A DNA stretch of 64,000 nt from Aquatica leii (taxonomy: Eukaryota; Arthropoda; Insecta; Coleoptera; Lampyridae), in contig CM069432.1 in NCBI GenBank assembly GCA_035610365.1, forward strand, positions 174,838,035 to 174,902,034. The letters are read 5' to 3'. The position numbers were made by a program, and so were the translations under genes. Shown here in pieces: positions 24,451 through 35,940 of this stretch (positions are counted from its first letter, which is position 1; the number at the start of each line of letters is the position of its first letter). The notes below the pieces were generated by a model, which searched no databases, was not told the DNA's origin, and was given only the letters and a program-made list of their open reading frames with translations.

Positions 24451-27400
24451 AGGACCTATTTAACCTAAACACAACGGTGACAAAGTATACATATAAGTAC
24501 ATATAAATATATAAAACAGCTATAAAAAACCATTGTAATTATTATAAATCTATTCTTCTTTCCTTTATAGAAGCAAAATTCTGTAAAAATACATTGACGA
24601 GTTTCTAGCAAATTTTATTTTCTATAAATATTACCGAAAGCTCAACCAAGCTTCGTTGCGAAATAGATGATCTCAGATATGTTTTAAATAATTTAAATTT
24701 ACAGAACAATTATTCGCCAGTTGCATCTGGAAAAGTTGTCAAGCAAACGTTTTTCTTTCAAATGAGTAATTAAAGTTTGTATAGCACTTTGAAAATTATG
24801 AATATCTTTGCTGATATTCTAAAGCATCTTACTTACAACCTTTACTCTACTCATTACATCAAACCAAATTATAATCGAATAAAGAAATTCATAATTTTTA
24901 ATTTTTACAGCCAATGATTTTGCCTCAAGTTTTATATTTTTGTCGCTGTTCTAATTTCAAAAATTTAAAGTAGCATATCATAAATGGACGAAGTGCGTCA
25001 ACTCTTGATTCCCATCTTGTAATCGACAAATTTTTTAGTGCTACTTTAGTGTGCAATTTTAATATTGCCTAACTTTTTTCCTGAAACACTAAAAAACTTA
25101 TACAGTTCTTGTATAATAGTAATAATTATTTACGTAAAAGTCAGGAAAATCTCCATTACCAAAAAGGAGATAAATTTTAAAGCTCCGAGTCAAGTAAGAG
25201 ATTTTACTGACGTGTTTTGTATGAAATTTTTCCGAAAATCGTAAAAAAGACGAAATTTACAAATTTTAGAAATTGCTTTTACAAATTCCACAAAAATCAA
25301 GTTTGTCAATTTTGTTGGCAACTATAGTTTTAGAAAGTAAACAACATCGAAAAAAAATCATCAATTTTTTATTTTGCGTCTTGTAAAGTCTTTACAGTAC
25401 TAGTTCCGAACCTTAAATTTTTCTGCGCGTTAATAAGCAGAAAAATGTTGTTTTTAATACGATTTTCGGAAAAAAAAATTACCGTACTTGTACTAATATT
25501 AGCTGCATCGGAAATTACCAAATTTGAATATGGATTTGCTGAGAACAATATTCTACAAGAAAGATTTGTAATATGCGTGAATCTGGTGGCTTTAAAAAAA
25601 AGGGAAAACGGCTACCAATCTTAAAAAAAAATCGAATTATCGGGAAACCTTAGTCGCGTCCAAGCTAGCTCTCTCTCGGAGGATGGTGTGAGTCTTGGTA
25701 AAAAAAGTGATTTACGGGCGCCACAAGAGTTTCTTCTGCGACGTCGGTATCTTCCAGACCCTCTTGAAGTTTGGAAAAACTCCACGATAATTATAGCCCT
25801 AAAGGAAAAAAAAGAGGGAAAGAGAGAAATAAAAAAAAACAATTGGTATGACGGTACGCCTTGTTAATCGACACACACCTTGTATAAACTTATACCTAAT
25901 TATAACTAAACAAAATGTCTTTAAAGCGATGTTTAAAAACATAAAAAAACTCAAAAATTCTCGATGGCTTATTAAGCGTTATGTACAATGGTTAAATTAA
26001 TGTTATTATGTAGTAACCTGTATATAAAATATTTAATCTACAATAAAAAAAAAGGTTAATCAAGTTTAGATTATATTAATTTTAGCTATCAAAGTTGGCA
26101 GCAATAAAATAATTCTTTTATTTGATTTTATAAAAAAAGGTTGGCAGCAATAATTAACTGAATTATAACCTTACTACAAAAGAAATGAATCGTTGTGTTT
26201 TGGTTAGTGATATCTGCTGTAAAATGGAAATTTTGTTACTTGTAAAAAGTTTAACGACTAAACTGCAAGTTATCGCGCAAGAAATTATACAACAAATTAT
26301 TCTTAACTTCCCTGCGGTAATTAAAACAAGAAAAAGAAGCATAAACAAGTCCCTGACATTCGACGTATCCAGTTAAAACGATATCGCTTTCTATTCCGAT
26401 CGTCGTTTGGGTAAATAACACCCCAGGTATGAATGTCCCCTTAACTTTAATTAGCTTACAGAATCGTCGATGAACAAATTTTTAATATACACGCCAACGA
26501 TACTAATAGAAAATCTGAATTCAAAGTAAACAAGTTACTACGTAATTGTATAAACGAAAAGAATGTTTGTATGTATATCGATTTGTACGATACTAATATC
26601 TAAATAACTAAACTACTAAAAATTAATTTATCTTATCTGCTAGATCTTTTCTTCGAAAGTAAATTGTCCGGAACTGGGAGGTAACATTGGCACTTGAGGT
26701 TGATTGACCCTTCTTGTATTTTGGTGTCAACGGTTGGTGATTCCAAACTTCCAATTCACAAGAAGGTGAATGAAAGTACGACGGTAGAAAACAAAATAAT
26801 CGATTAAACGATTAAATCGAGTAAAACGAGTAAAAAACGAAAAAAATGAAAAAAACGAAAAAAATGAAAAAAACGAAAAAACCCTGGGGACAAGTAAGAA
26901 ATTTTACTACCTTGTAATTAAAAATAATTATTCTCACCCTTAGTTGTTGATCGGGGTTCTTAGAAGTAACGGCAACTCAAGTCGTAGATCCGACGATTGT
27001 CGTAGAGGAAGTTAAGATTGATTAAACTCAGAAAGGTAATTACTGGAAATCTAATCTCTCCCCTGTTGCTTCCAAAATTAGTTAAATCCGTTAAACAATA
27101 ACGAAAGTGATAATCACTAAGCACTAATTAGGAAAAACTTGAGTTCTGTTAAGCAGTACTTGCAAAAGTGAAGTCAAATTCGAACAAAAATCCCCTCTCA
27201 AATGGAAAATGTATCGTGTTATCAGGGTCCAATGTTGAAAAATTTGGCCTCTGGGGTCAAAGATAAAGATTATAAAAGTACAAAGCGTTGTTGGTGGCCT
27301 ATTTTAAGCGGGAAAAATTTTGAAATGAATTTAAAATTGTTGCTAATAAATACAAATTATATAAGGATTGTTACAGATTCCCTTATAGTTTTTTTGTAGT

Positions 27401-29322
27401 TTTTCTTGTCATCAGATTAAAAAAAAAATATTCAATTGTTTTCGAAGTTTCTTCCTTTCCAATTCTTTTGCTACCTTTTTTTCTCTCTTAGAACACGAAG
27501 GAATAATAAAGAAGTATTTATGTTGAACGCAACTTAAAGTTTTATTTCCTTTATGTGATTATATTATTATATCTACATGAGTAGGCTTGTTTAAAGTATA
27601 ATTACATTGTCAGATTTTTGAGTTGTCGTCAAATTTTTAAATTATAAGAGTATTTTGCAAGGTAATTTTGGCGCCTATAGCGCAAGACGCTCCGATGCGA
27701 CGCATCCTTTGCTTACCGTGTAGAGCCAGCACTGCTCTTACTTTAGAGCGTATCTAAAAAATCAATTTTGGTTTTAGTTTTCGTATTTTTCTTATTAGAC
27801 TTTTACAAATCTAAAATGCCCTGTTAAAATGACTCTTTTTTCTAAGTGAGTGTTCAAGTATAATTTAATATATAAAACGAATTCTAAATATTTTTCCTTT
27901 CTTTAATAATTGAAGTTTTTTTTTGTAAAGGAAATTGTTGCTTTGAAAATTTTCACTGTTAACTCATCGGCTGTTCACCAACTGACCACTACTTTTATAA
28001 TTTGTTGCATGGGGTTTTTACCACAGTTGCAATATGTTAATATAGTGATATGCTTGTGCATGTATTTCGTTTTGTTGAAATTCTCATAAGAGAGCATCTA
28101 CTGACAAGCATTAGATAGAGGCAATAACACCTCTTTTTGCAGGTATTTCTTAGCAGAAACTATCTTTCTAGTAATTTTTATGCTTTTTATCATTGAGCTA
28201 ATGCATTCTACTACAGACCAAAAAATTTATTGACTTTTGACAGATTTTCGAATGGAAGCAAAAAAGGTGTTATTAAATACTCCTTCTATATTAAAGAAAC
28301 AAAGCTTTCTAGAGTCGAGCACATTCTATAAAAAAAATAAAATTTATTTGCAGTGCTCCTTTCAGAATTTTTCTTCTGCTTTTCTAATAGCGTCCCAAGT
28401 AGCAATGAACATTGGCTATATAAAATTTCTATCTGTATTCAACATTGTTCAAACCAATATTGCTTTAACATAGGTCTAATTTCAAAGTTTTCTATGTTGA
28501 TTGTTTACTAGTAATAAATAGAAGACCAAATAGCACTGTTTTTCGATTAGGACAACACTTAGATATCTTTGTGGCATAATTGCTAAATAAATAATAAAGT
28601 GTTACATTTTTCTACTTTTTTTTGTTGGCAGTCTTGCTGCACTGCATGAAGTACTACTTTTGATCGTTTGCGTTTTGTACCTCCAATCTTTTAGCTTAAC
28701 TTTTTTGGTGTTAATAAATGCGTGTTTGTCTCTAAACACCACGTCAAAAGAGCATCGAAACAAAGATACAGAAAAAGATGAAAAGAAACCAGAATAGAAG
28801 AAAAAGAAACAAAATTCAAGCTTTTTACATTTTTTCTTTTGTGATAAATAAAATGTGGTGTCATTTGACATTACCTCTTTTATAGAGGTAATTTATATAG
28901 GTTAGAGTTGTGCTTGGTCAAGATTTTGCAAACAGTGCTAAATCTCAACGAGATTTTGACGAAATTTATTTCAATTAAAAATCCAACATCTCCAACGTGT
29001 AAATGTAAAGATACACCTGCATTAGTAATGCGATTCTAAAAAAGGTTGACCATATGACATACCATGTATGAAAATCAAATAACATTGTATGGTTTTTTTA
29101 ACTTTTTTATGCTCTATTCAATTATTTGCCGCATATCAACGTAAAACAAATGAGTATTTTTTTTTAAATTTGTAGTCTTGAAACAACCTAAGTTTAAGAA
29201 TTTTTAACTATGTATTCTCTCAAAATTGTATTATTCATTTTAGTTTTTTAAATACATTTAAGTGTTAAAGCATGCAATAATAGCTTTTTAAACCAATTGT
29301 AACTGATCAATTAGACTAATTA
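24451..29322. other. Long non-coding stretch
   Basis: No supported gene. Contents: an A-rich low-complexity run of GAAAAAAACGAAAAAAAT-type repeats at 26785-26882; a GC-rich island at 27670-27740 (CTATAGCGCAAGACGCTCC region) of unknown origin; and short open frames (such as 25621-25842 minus and 28602-28871 minus) that are low-complexity or unrecognised. Confidence 0.5.
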
Positions 29323-29914
29323 CACTGGTCTGCAAGAAAATCGGCCCTGATATCATTCTTGACGATCCTTATGTAAAATGACCTCCTGAATCCAAAAATG
29401 AGCTCCGTTTTTACCCATCACCCACCTATTTTGGGGGGACCCTATTTTTATTTTATTTTTTGCATTTTTTAAATAATTTTAACTTATAGCCGTTAAACAT
29501 CCCAAAGCAAGTAATAAAATGTATACCAAAGTATATGGCAAAAGTTTTGCTATAAAATGTATATAGAAACAACAATAAAATACAAATATATAAGAACAGT
29601 AAAAAACAGTTAAGAAGATTCACTGCACGACGCTGGCGATCTCAATACCACATGCAGGTTTGAACAGGAATTTTCGAGAGGCTTGAACTTGCATTACTCT
29701 TCTTATTATAGTATATTACATTGTTTGCTTAACTGCTTTGATCAGTACATCTATAGCTGTTGCAGAGTTAACTTGTCGACGTTTTAAACGTGCTGGATTT
29801 TGTGTTCATTTTTGTTCATTTGTGTAAAACAGTAAAACTACTTTTACTCCGGATTTTTTCAAGTGACTAAGTGTGATTTGTGGTTAATGTCGGGCGTTAA
29901 ATTACTGTTTAATT

Positions 29915-32238
29915 ATGCCACGCGAGTGTAAACATCATCCCGATAGCTTCTGCTATGTATGCGGGGAATTAACTTTAAAAGCGCATCGAAAATCCGTTTC
30001 TCGGCTTGTTAAAACACCTTATAAATGGTACTTTGATTGTCAAGTTGGCGACCAGGACAAGACTTGGGCTCCATCAGTTTGCTATACGACTTGTTACAGT
30101 AGTTTGACCAAATGGCTCAAAGGTACCCGTAAATCAATGCCATTTGCTGTGCCCATGGTTTGGCGTGAACCTCGCTGTCATCTTACAGATTGTTACTTTT
30201 GTATGACTTTCACCGTCGGGTTTTCGAGCAAAAGTAAGCATACAATTCAGTATCCCAATATTCCGTCAGTTCTAAGACCTGTTCCTCATAACGATACTTT
30301 GCCAATCCCAGAGCCCCTAAACACTTATACTCTAGAGTCAGAAATTGATTTAAAAGACTCTGAGCCACAACCTGGGGCTTCGAATGATACGTTCAATGAT
30401 GATGAAGAGTATTCCGCAGATTTAGTTTCTCGGCAACCTCACCTCTTCACTCAATCGGAATTAAATTATCTTGTCAGGGATTTGAAGTTACCCAAGACTA
30501 AATCTCAGCTCCTAAGATCGCGACTTCAACAGTGGAATCTCTTAGAAAAGGGAGTAAAAATATCTTCTTACAGGACCAGACAAGCAACCCTGAAATGTCT
30601 TTTCTCAGAAGATAAAGGTTTAGTGTTCTGCCCTAATGCAAATTTCTAGATGACAGAGCTACAGATGCCTGTGACCTAGACAAATGGAGACTGTTTATAG
30701 ACTCATCAAAAACAAGCTTAAAAGTTGTCCTGTTGGCAAATGGAAATGACTTCCCATCAGTTCCAGTTGCATACTCTGTTGATATGAAGGAAACGTACGA
30801 AAACATCTTCAGAATCCTTGATAAAATTAGTTATCATGATTATAAGTGGAAACTTTGCGCTGACTTAAAAGTTGTTGCTCTACTCACGGGCCTGCAATCA
30901 GGATTTACAAAATATTGCTGCTTCCTTTGTGAATGGGATAGCCGAGCCCGAGATAAACATTACATCGTACGGGACTGGCCTCTGCAAGAAAATCTTATTC
31001 CTGGTCAGAAAAATGTCGCCCACAATCCTTTGGTTCCGAAGGAAAATATTTACTTACCACCTTTACACATCAAACTTGGGTTGATCAAGCAGTTTGTAAA
31101 AGCAGTGGACAAGACAGGTGGCGCATTTCAATTTTTGAAAACTAAATTTCCTCGTCTTAGCGAAGCTAAAATCAAAGAAGGCGTTTTTGTTGTATCCCAG
31201 ATTAGACAACTCTTCCAAGATTCGACGTTTATTGAACACCTAAATCGAAAATAAAAACGAGCTTGGCTTGCATTTCAAAACGTTTGTAAGAACTTCCTGG
31301 GTAACCACAAAAGTGAAGATTATGTCGCTCACGTCAAGGAACTGCTTTTAGCGTACAAGGACCGGTCTGGGACAAGTAGACGCGGCCAACTGGGCGCCGT
31401 CAACTGGTCGCCGCCAACTAAGCGCGAGGAAAAGTGGACGCCAAGACAACTGGGCGCGGATAGATGTTAGACCTTGCTATGTCGTATTTTAAATATATAT
31501 TTTACATCAGCAATCAATTAGTCATTAAAATGTAGTTAAAAAGAAACGATTAAGGGTCTAATTGACCCTTTTAAATATAATTTTAAATATGTATTTTACA
31601 TTAGCCATCAATTAGGCAAAATTATTGTAGTCAAAAGACTACATTGCATTTTAAATGGTTTTATTTGAAAAAGTTAATAACTTTTAAATATTTTTGAAAA
31701 AATTAGAAGCCATCAGTTAGTCATTAAAGTGCCGTTAAGAGATTTTAATTTCAAATGTTTTTTTTAAAGCGTCAAATAATCTTATACTTAGAACATTTCA
31801 TTTCTCATTTATTATAAATCAACACATTCACTTAAAATATTTTTTTTAATTTAAAAAGCACTATATGTTGTATAATATAATTTTCGCGCCCAGTTGGCTT
31901 GCGTCCACTTGGCTCGCGCCCACTTGTCCCCGCGCCTAGTTGGCGGTGCCCAGTTGGCCGCGCCCAGTTGGCCGCGTCCACTTGTCCCATTACGTACAAA
32001 GACATAGGATGTAACATGTCTCTTAAAGTTCACTTCCTTCATTCGCATCTGGACTTTTTTCCTGGAAATTTAGGAGCAGTCTTGGATGAACACGGGGAAC
32101 GGTTCCATCAAGACATCGCTAAGCTGGAGAAGAGATTTTCAGGGAAGTGGAATGCAAGCATGTTGGCGGGAGTACTGCTGGTTTTTGAAACGAGAGAGCT
32201 GTACCTCAGGGTATAAAAGGATCGCAAGCACCAAGTAA
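29915..32238 (+). pseudogene. Uncharacterised cysteine-rich protein of the CACTG element, broken
   Basis: I recognise this as a high-copy arthropod protein family without assigned function. Part 1 (29915-30649, 244 aa) opens MPRECKHHPDSFCYVCGE and contains PSVCYTTCY, WLKGTRKSMPFAVPMVWREP and CHLTDCYFC, a set of Cys pairs that looks zinc-binding, then a SAP-like LPKTKSQLLRSRLQQWNLL. A 1-bp frameshift at about 30647 leads into part 2 (to 31254): WRLFIDSSKTSLKVVLLANG, DLKVVALLTGLQSGFTKYCC, LPPLHIKLGLIKQFVKAV. A TAA at 31252 interrupts the frame. The coding stretch is split by the nested MITE after LLLAYKD and resumes as MSLKVHFLHSHLDFFP and DEHGERFHQDIAKLEKRF; another frameshift precedes the last stop at 32238. 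It sits alone between TIRs, so it is likely the transposase, though no DDE triad is obvious to me. Confidence 0.75.
31369..31988. mobile_element. Nested 620-bp MITE with GC-rich subrepeat TIRs
   Basis: Inverted termini of about 90 bp: both start GGGACAAGT(A/G)GACGCGGCC and carry repeats of GGCCAACTGGGCGC, very GC-rich against an AT-rich background. The interior has about three degenerate copies of an AT-rich unit containing ATTTTACAT(C/T)AGC and ATCAATTAG. It interrupts the coding frame of the surrounding element. A 10-bp near-direct repeat GTACAA(G/A)GAC (31353-31362, 31994-32003) flanks it, offset by 5-6 bp from the TIR edges, and is the best TSD candidate. No coding capacity; apparent minus-strand ORFs are just the repeats. 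Confidence 0.8.
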
Positions 32239-32541
32239 CAATGAATATATTTTTATTTATTACTGTTTATAGCTAAAATAGTTTTTTCCCATTTAAATTA
32301 AATTCATGTCCATATATTTATTATTATAATAATTATTATAATTATTATTATCGTTCGATAAATAAATTATAATTAATTTATCGAAAAGTAGTAAAATTAG
32401 AGATTCGAGACTTCCTCGAAAATGGTGGGTGATGGAAGAAAACGGAAGACATATTTGGATTCAGGACGTCATTTTACATAAGAATCGCCCGGAATAGTGT
32501 CAGGGCTCGATAAAAAATATTTTTTTGCATACCAGTGATTA

Positions 32542-33700
32542 AATGAATGCCATAACCAAATAAATAAAGTAAGTTGACTGCTAAAAAATCAAACTATTTT
32601 TATAAAACATACTTACATAATTTTAAATTTAATCATACACTAGCAACTTAAGAAAAGACGTAAAATAATAATTAAAAAACTATTTCTTCTGTTTTTTATA
32701 ACATAAATTGTTGACATTGTCATCTTAAGAAAAAACGATTGAATATATGTTAAATAAGATATTTCTGAAATAAAGTAATATTATAATATTAGAAAATTCC
32801 TTTTTTTTCACATTTGTGACTAATTTTGTTTTTGTTTCGCAATAATTTTTCTTAAAAAAAAACAGTGTATTTCTAATTAAAATTTTACAAAATACTTCTT
32901 ATTAGTAATTTCTTTAAACATTTAATAATAGTACACGTTAATTGCAAAATTTTACAAAGAAATACAATATTATTTTAAAAAAATTATGATAATAAATACA
33001 TTTACTACTAATATTTTTTGTATTGTAGGAACTAAATATCATATTGGTTTTTCTAAATTACTTTTGATTTTCAAAATAACAGCAAGGTTTTTTCTTAAAC
33101 TACTTCAGGCGCTTTGTATTTTTTTGAATTTTGTTTATAACAGTTGATAATTTTCACTTTTGACTAATGTTATAAATATAAAAAATGTCAAAACGAATGA
33201 TCAAAAAGTACAAAGTAATTGGTAGAGTAAATTCGTAAAAAAATACCTACAAAAGAGGTCTGTAAAGTTAACAAAACATTTTGAGTACTAATTCTAAAAA
33301 TTTGCTGTATATTAGAGCATCAGGAAACACTGAGTTTAAAAGTTATCGATAGTTATTATTAATTACTGGCAGTTTTTAAAATTGTTTAACCCTTTCATGG
33401 ACACGAGCTAGTCGTTTATTGCAAGTACAAATTTTACTCATATAAAATTCCTAATTTGAATCTATAGCACTAGACATTTTTTTTTCATTTTGATAAAATT
33501 TTAAGTATACTTCCTACTGCCACTAATGTTACTACATTTCAACTAATTATCCAGAACAAAAAAAAATGTAGTGTTTGTTTGTATACAAGAAAATTATAAC
33601 ATCATTATCCGTAAGATTTTAAAAATCAAAAACTAATGCAGAAGCTTATTTTGTATTTTTAGCAAGCGTATTTTGACTTTTCTTCTATAGCCTTCGTACT
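32542..33700. other. AT-rich non-coding stretch
   Basis: No gene recognised on either strand. Confidence 0.5.
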
Positions 33701-33702
33701 GC

Positions 33703-34020
33703 TTAATCTGCATCTTCTAATTTTTTTAATTTCTTGAGCAGGTGGTTCTCAACTTCTGACAGCTTTACTTTTTCTAGCATTTTATTCGACATAAAAGAAG
33801 ATGATCTGTAACGTATTTTGCGCAAAGAAAAACCACATATTAGCTGTCTAGCTAAGTGAATACGAAAAGTCAAGTGACCAATGATTAGACAACTCGAGAA
33901 GCATATGCATACCCGTAATAATGAGCATTTCAATAAAAACATTCAGTTTGCGCTCGGTTATATCTTCCCAGTTGTTAGAAGAATCAGGTGCTTCACTTTT
34001 TTATTAAACTTTACTTAAAA
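33703..34020 (-). pseudogene. piggyBac-like transposase scrap
   Basis: The minus strand reads EAPDSSNNWEDITERKLNVF, then IEMLIITGMHMLLELSNHWS, then a LDFSYSL segment, a stop, and LQIIFFYVE. The order W-x-x-I-T-x-x-x-L-x-x-F-I-x-M-L-I-x-x-G-x-x-x-x-x-x-L-x-x-x-W-S is that of the start of the DDE_Tnp_1_7 domain of piggyBac transposases, where it precedes the MSRNRF and LHF motifs (both decayed here). Neighbouring minus ORF 34263-34526 could be part of its acidic N-terminus. Confidence 0.4.
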
Positions 34021-34262
34021 ATTGTGCATATAAGTTGGTTTGACTAATAATGATTCGCAAAACCTTCTCATCAAAATTATTCGTAAAGTATACTATTTCT
34101 TTGTCTTTACTTGTATATGTATGTTTTGTCTTAGAAACGTAATCAAAATATAATTTCAGATTATCAAAATGTTTTGTATTTTTTCCCTATTTTATTACAT
34201 CTCTATTTTTTCTGCTGGCTATTCTGTTATGTTGCCTTATCTTGTGAGACGAGAACTTTATA

Positions 34263-34526
34263 TCAAACTTTTTCTACCTTAAATGTATTTGAAGCGGGTT
34301 CTACAAGATCTTCAGCGGTTACTACCTTTTCATTTTCATTTTGGAAAGAGAAGCGTTTGTTTAATAAAATATCAACATTTGAATTATCAAATTCATACTG
34401 TGCAAGTAATTCTAATAAAACCTTTGAAGTATTTGAGGAAGAACGCCCAGAAAACCGATTATTATTTTCTAAAAATTCTAACCTTTTGACAGCCCCATCG
34501 TCGGCGTCCGCATCATTATCTAGCAA
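34263..34526 (-). CDS. Unrecognised 87-aa acidic ORF
   Basis: The ORF starts MLDNDADADDGAVKRLEFLE and has balanced composition (LLAQYEFDNSNVDILLNKRF) unlike AT-rich noise. It lies upstream of and on the same strand as the piggyBac-like scrap, so an acidic N-terminal transposase region is possible. No motif assigns a function. Confidence 0.3.
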   Translation of the reverse strand: MLDNDADADDGAVKRLEFLENNNRFSGRSSSNTSKVLLELLAQYEFDNSNVDILLNKRFSFQNENEKVVTAEDLVEPASNTFKVEKV

Positions 34527-34539
34527 GCTAAAGAAGTAG

Positions 34540-35930
34540 TTTATTTGTCTTCAGCATCTTTAAGGTTAATCCTACATTACTGAAACAAGTTTGTTTTGCG
34601 TATTTTTTACAAAAGTATGGTAAAAAAATTGTAAAATACAATTAGAAAATACGAGAACCGTATGGGCAAGGGAATAAATAGTTCCTAAATAAATTGTTTA
34701 TTGTAAATTTATAAGTAACGCCAGGATTGCAATTAGTACAATTACAAGTGAAGAAAAACCTGTTATTATGAAAAAGTACGCTAAATTGCTTACGGTTTAC
34801 GGGTAAAAAATTTCTCCGTCACCATTCACAGCTCAAAATTGTACCGAATGACACTTATGAGCAAATTATGCAGGTTCGGAACCTGTAAATGTAAACAATT
34901 ATTTTTTTTTCGGCTTTTGGCCACTTATGACTAGATGGCACAAACAATTTTTGAACAAAATATTTTTTGAATTTGATTGTATAACTTATAATACTTGGTG
35001 GGAAATATATATCCCAGTGCCGACTGAAGAGCTAATAGAGAGTTTGCGCACGGCTATGTTATACACGATATGAGCAATCGCTTACGCTATTTTATAAAAT
35101 AACGAAATTAATCAAAAAATCAAGCGTAGGTATCGAAAATACTTAAAATAGTGCGCAAACGACAGCAAATATAAGTCTTCTTATAATTATAAAAACTTGA
35201 TTACCTTTTATTAATGTATTTTTCTGCCCTCGATTTCTTCCTTTAGAAGCACTTAAAAAAATTATTTTAATTTTGAAGTTACTGCTAGAATGGTCAAAGA
35301 TTCAAATACTGCAAAACTCAATAGAATCTACAGTTTGAAGAGTACGTTAATGTAATGAACTAAATGGACATTCAATAAAAATCTACTGTAACTATGTATA
35401 TTATAGCCTATTATTTGTTGCAATACTGATAATTCGGAGACGTCTAAGTTTACATAAAACTGCGTAGTGTTAAATAAAAAATATATTTTTTAAAAAATTT
35501 TAGTTAACATTGATATCCAATACAACAGTTTTTGTTTTTTGTTTTGAGAGAATTTTGAATTAAATACTCTCAAACTTACTAATGAAGTTGTTGAAGTGAA
35601 TTAATTAGAATCAGACGTGCACGCAATGTTTCCAATTGCAAAGAATGGTACTGATAGAAACGAGTTTGTGCAAACTTTGGAAAAGTGATTACATTTAATA
35701 AAAGTGTGCAGAGTGTTTTAAAATTTCTTTTTCAAATTTATTTAAATTTAATTTAATTTTACCTTTTTTCTTCCATCTTATAGTAATTTTATAGATCATA
35801 TAAGGGTATACATGCAGTAGAAGGGGTCAGTTGTACTAGTATAAATTATTTTCATTATTTTACTAAGAAAAAATGTCCACATCTATGCTTTGACATTTGG
35901 TCTTAATCGGTCTTAATCAATCAGATAAAA
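34540..35930. other. AT-rich non-coding stretch
   Basis: No gene recognised. Confidence 0.5.
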
Positions 35931-35940
35931 ATTAAAATGA

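Larger units (their letters stand above)
29323..32537 (+). mobile_element. DNA transposon with CACTG termini, ~105-bp TIRs and 4-bp TSD
   Basis: Left TIR 29323-29426 and right TIR 32424-32537 match over most of their length: both start CACTGGT(C/A)TGCAA and share CTTATGTAAAATGAC, TCCTGAATCCAAA, TCCGTTTT and CCATCACCCACC. Flanking ATTA at 29319-29322 and 32538-32541 is a likely 4-bp target duplication. CACTR termini with 4-bp TSDs are described for Chapaev-type elements of the CMC superfamily, so that placement is inferred from ends only. The element carries a single broken protein gene (29915-32238) and a nested MITE (31369-31988). Confidence 0.8.

Noticed and set aside
28602-28871. 89-aa minus ORF
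   Set aside because: Phe/Ser/Lys-rich low-complexity translation without motif; adjacent sequence shows no exon signals.
31832-32048. Two minus-strand ORFs with repeated RQLGA/NWA motifs
   Set aside because: Artefacts of the MITE subrepeats in its terminal inverted repeat.
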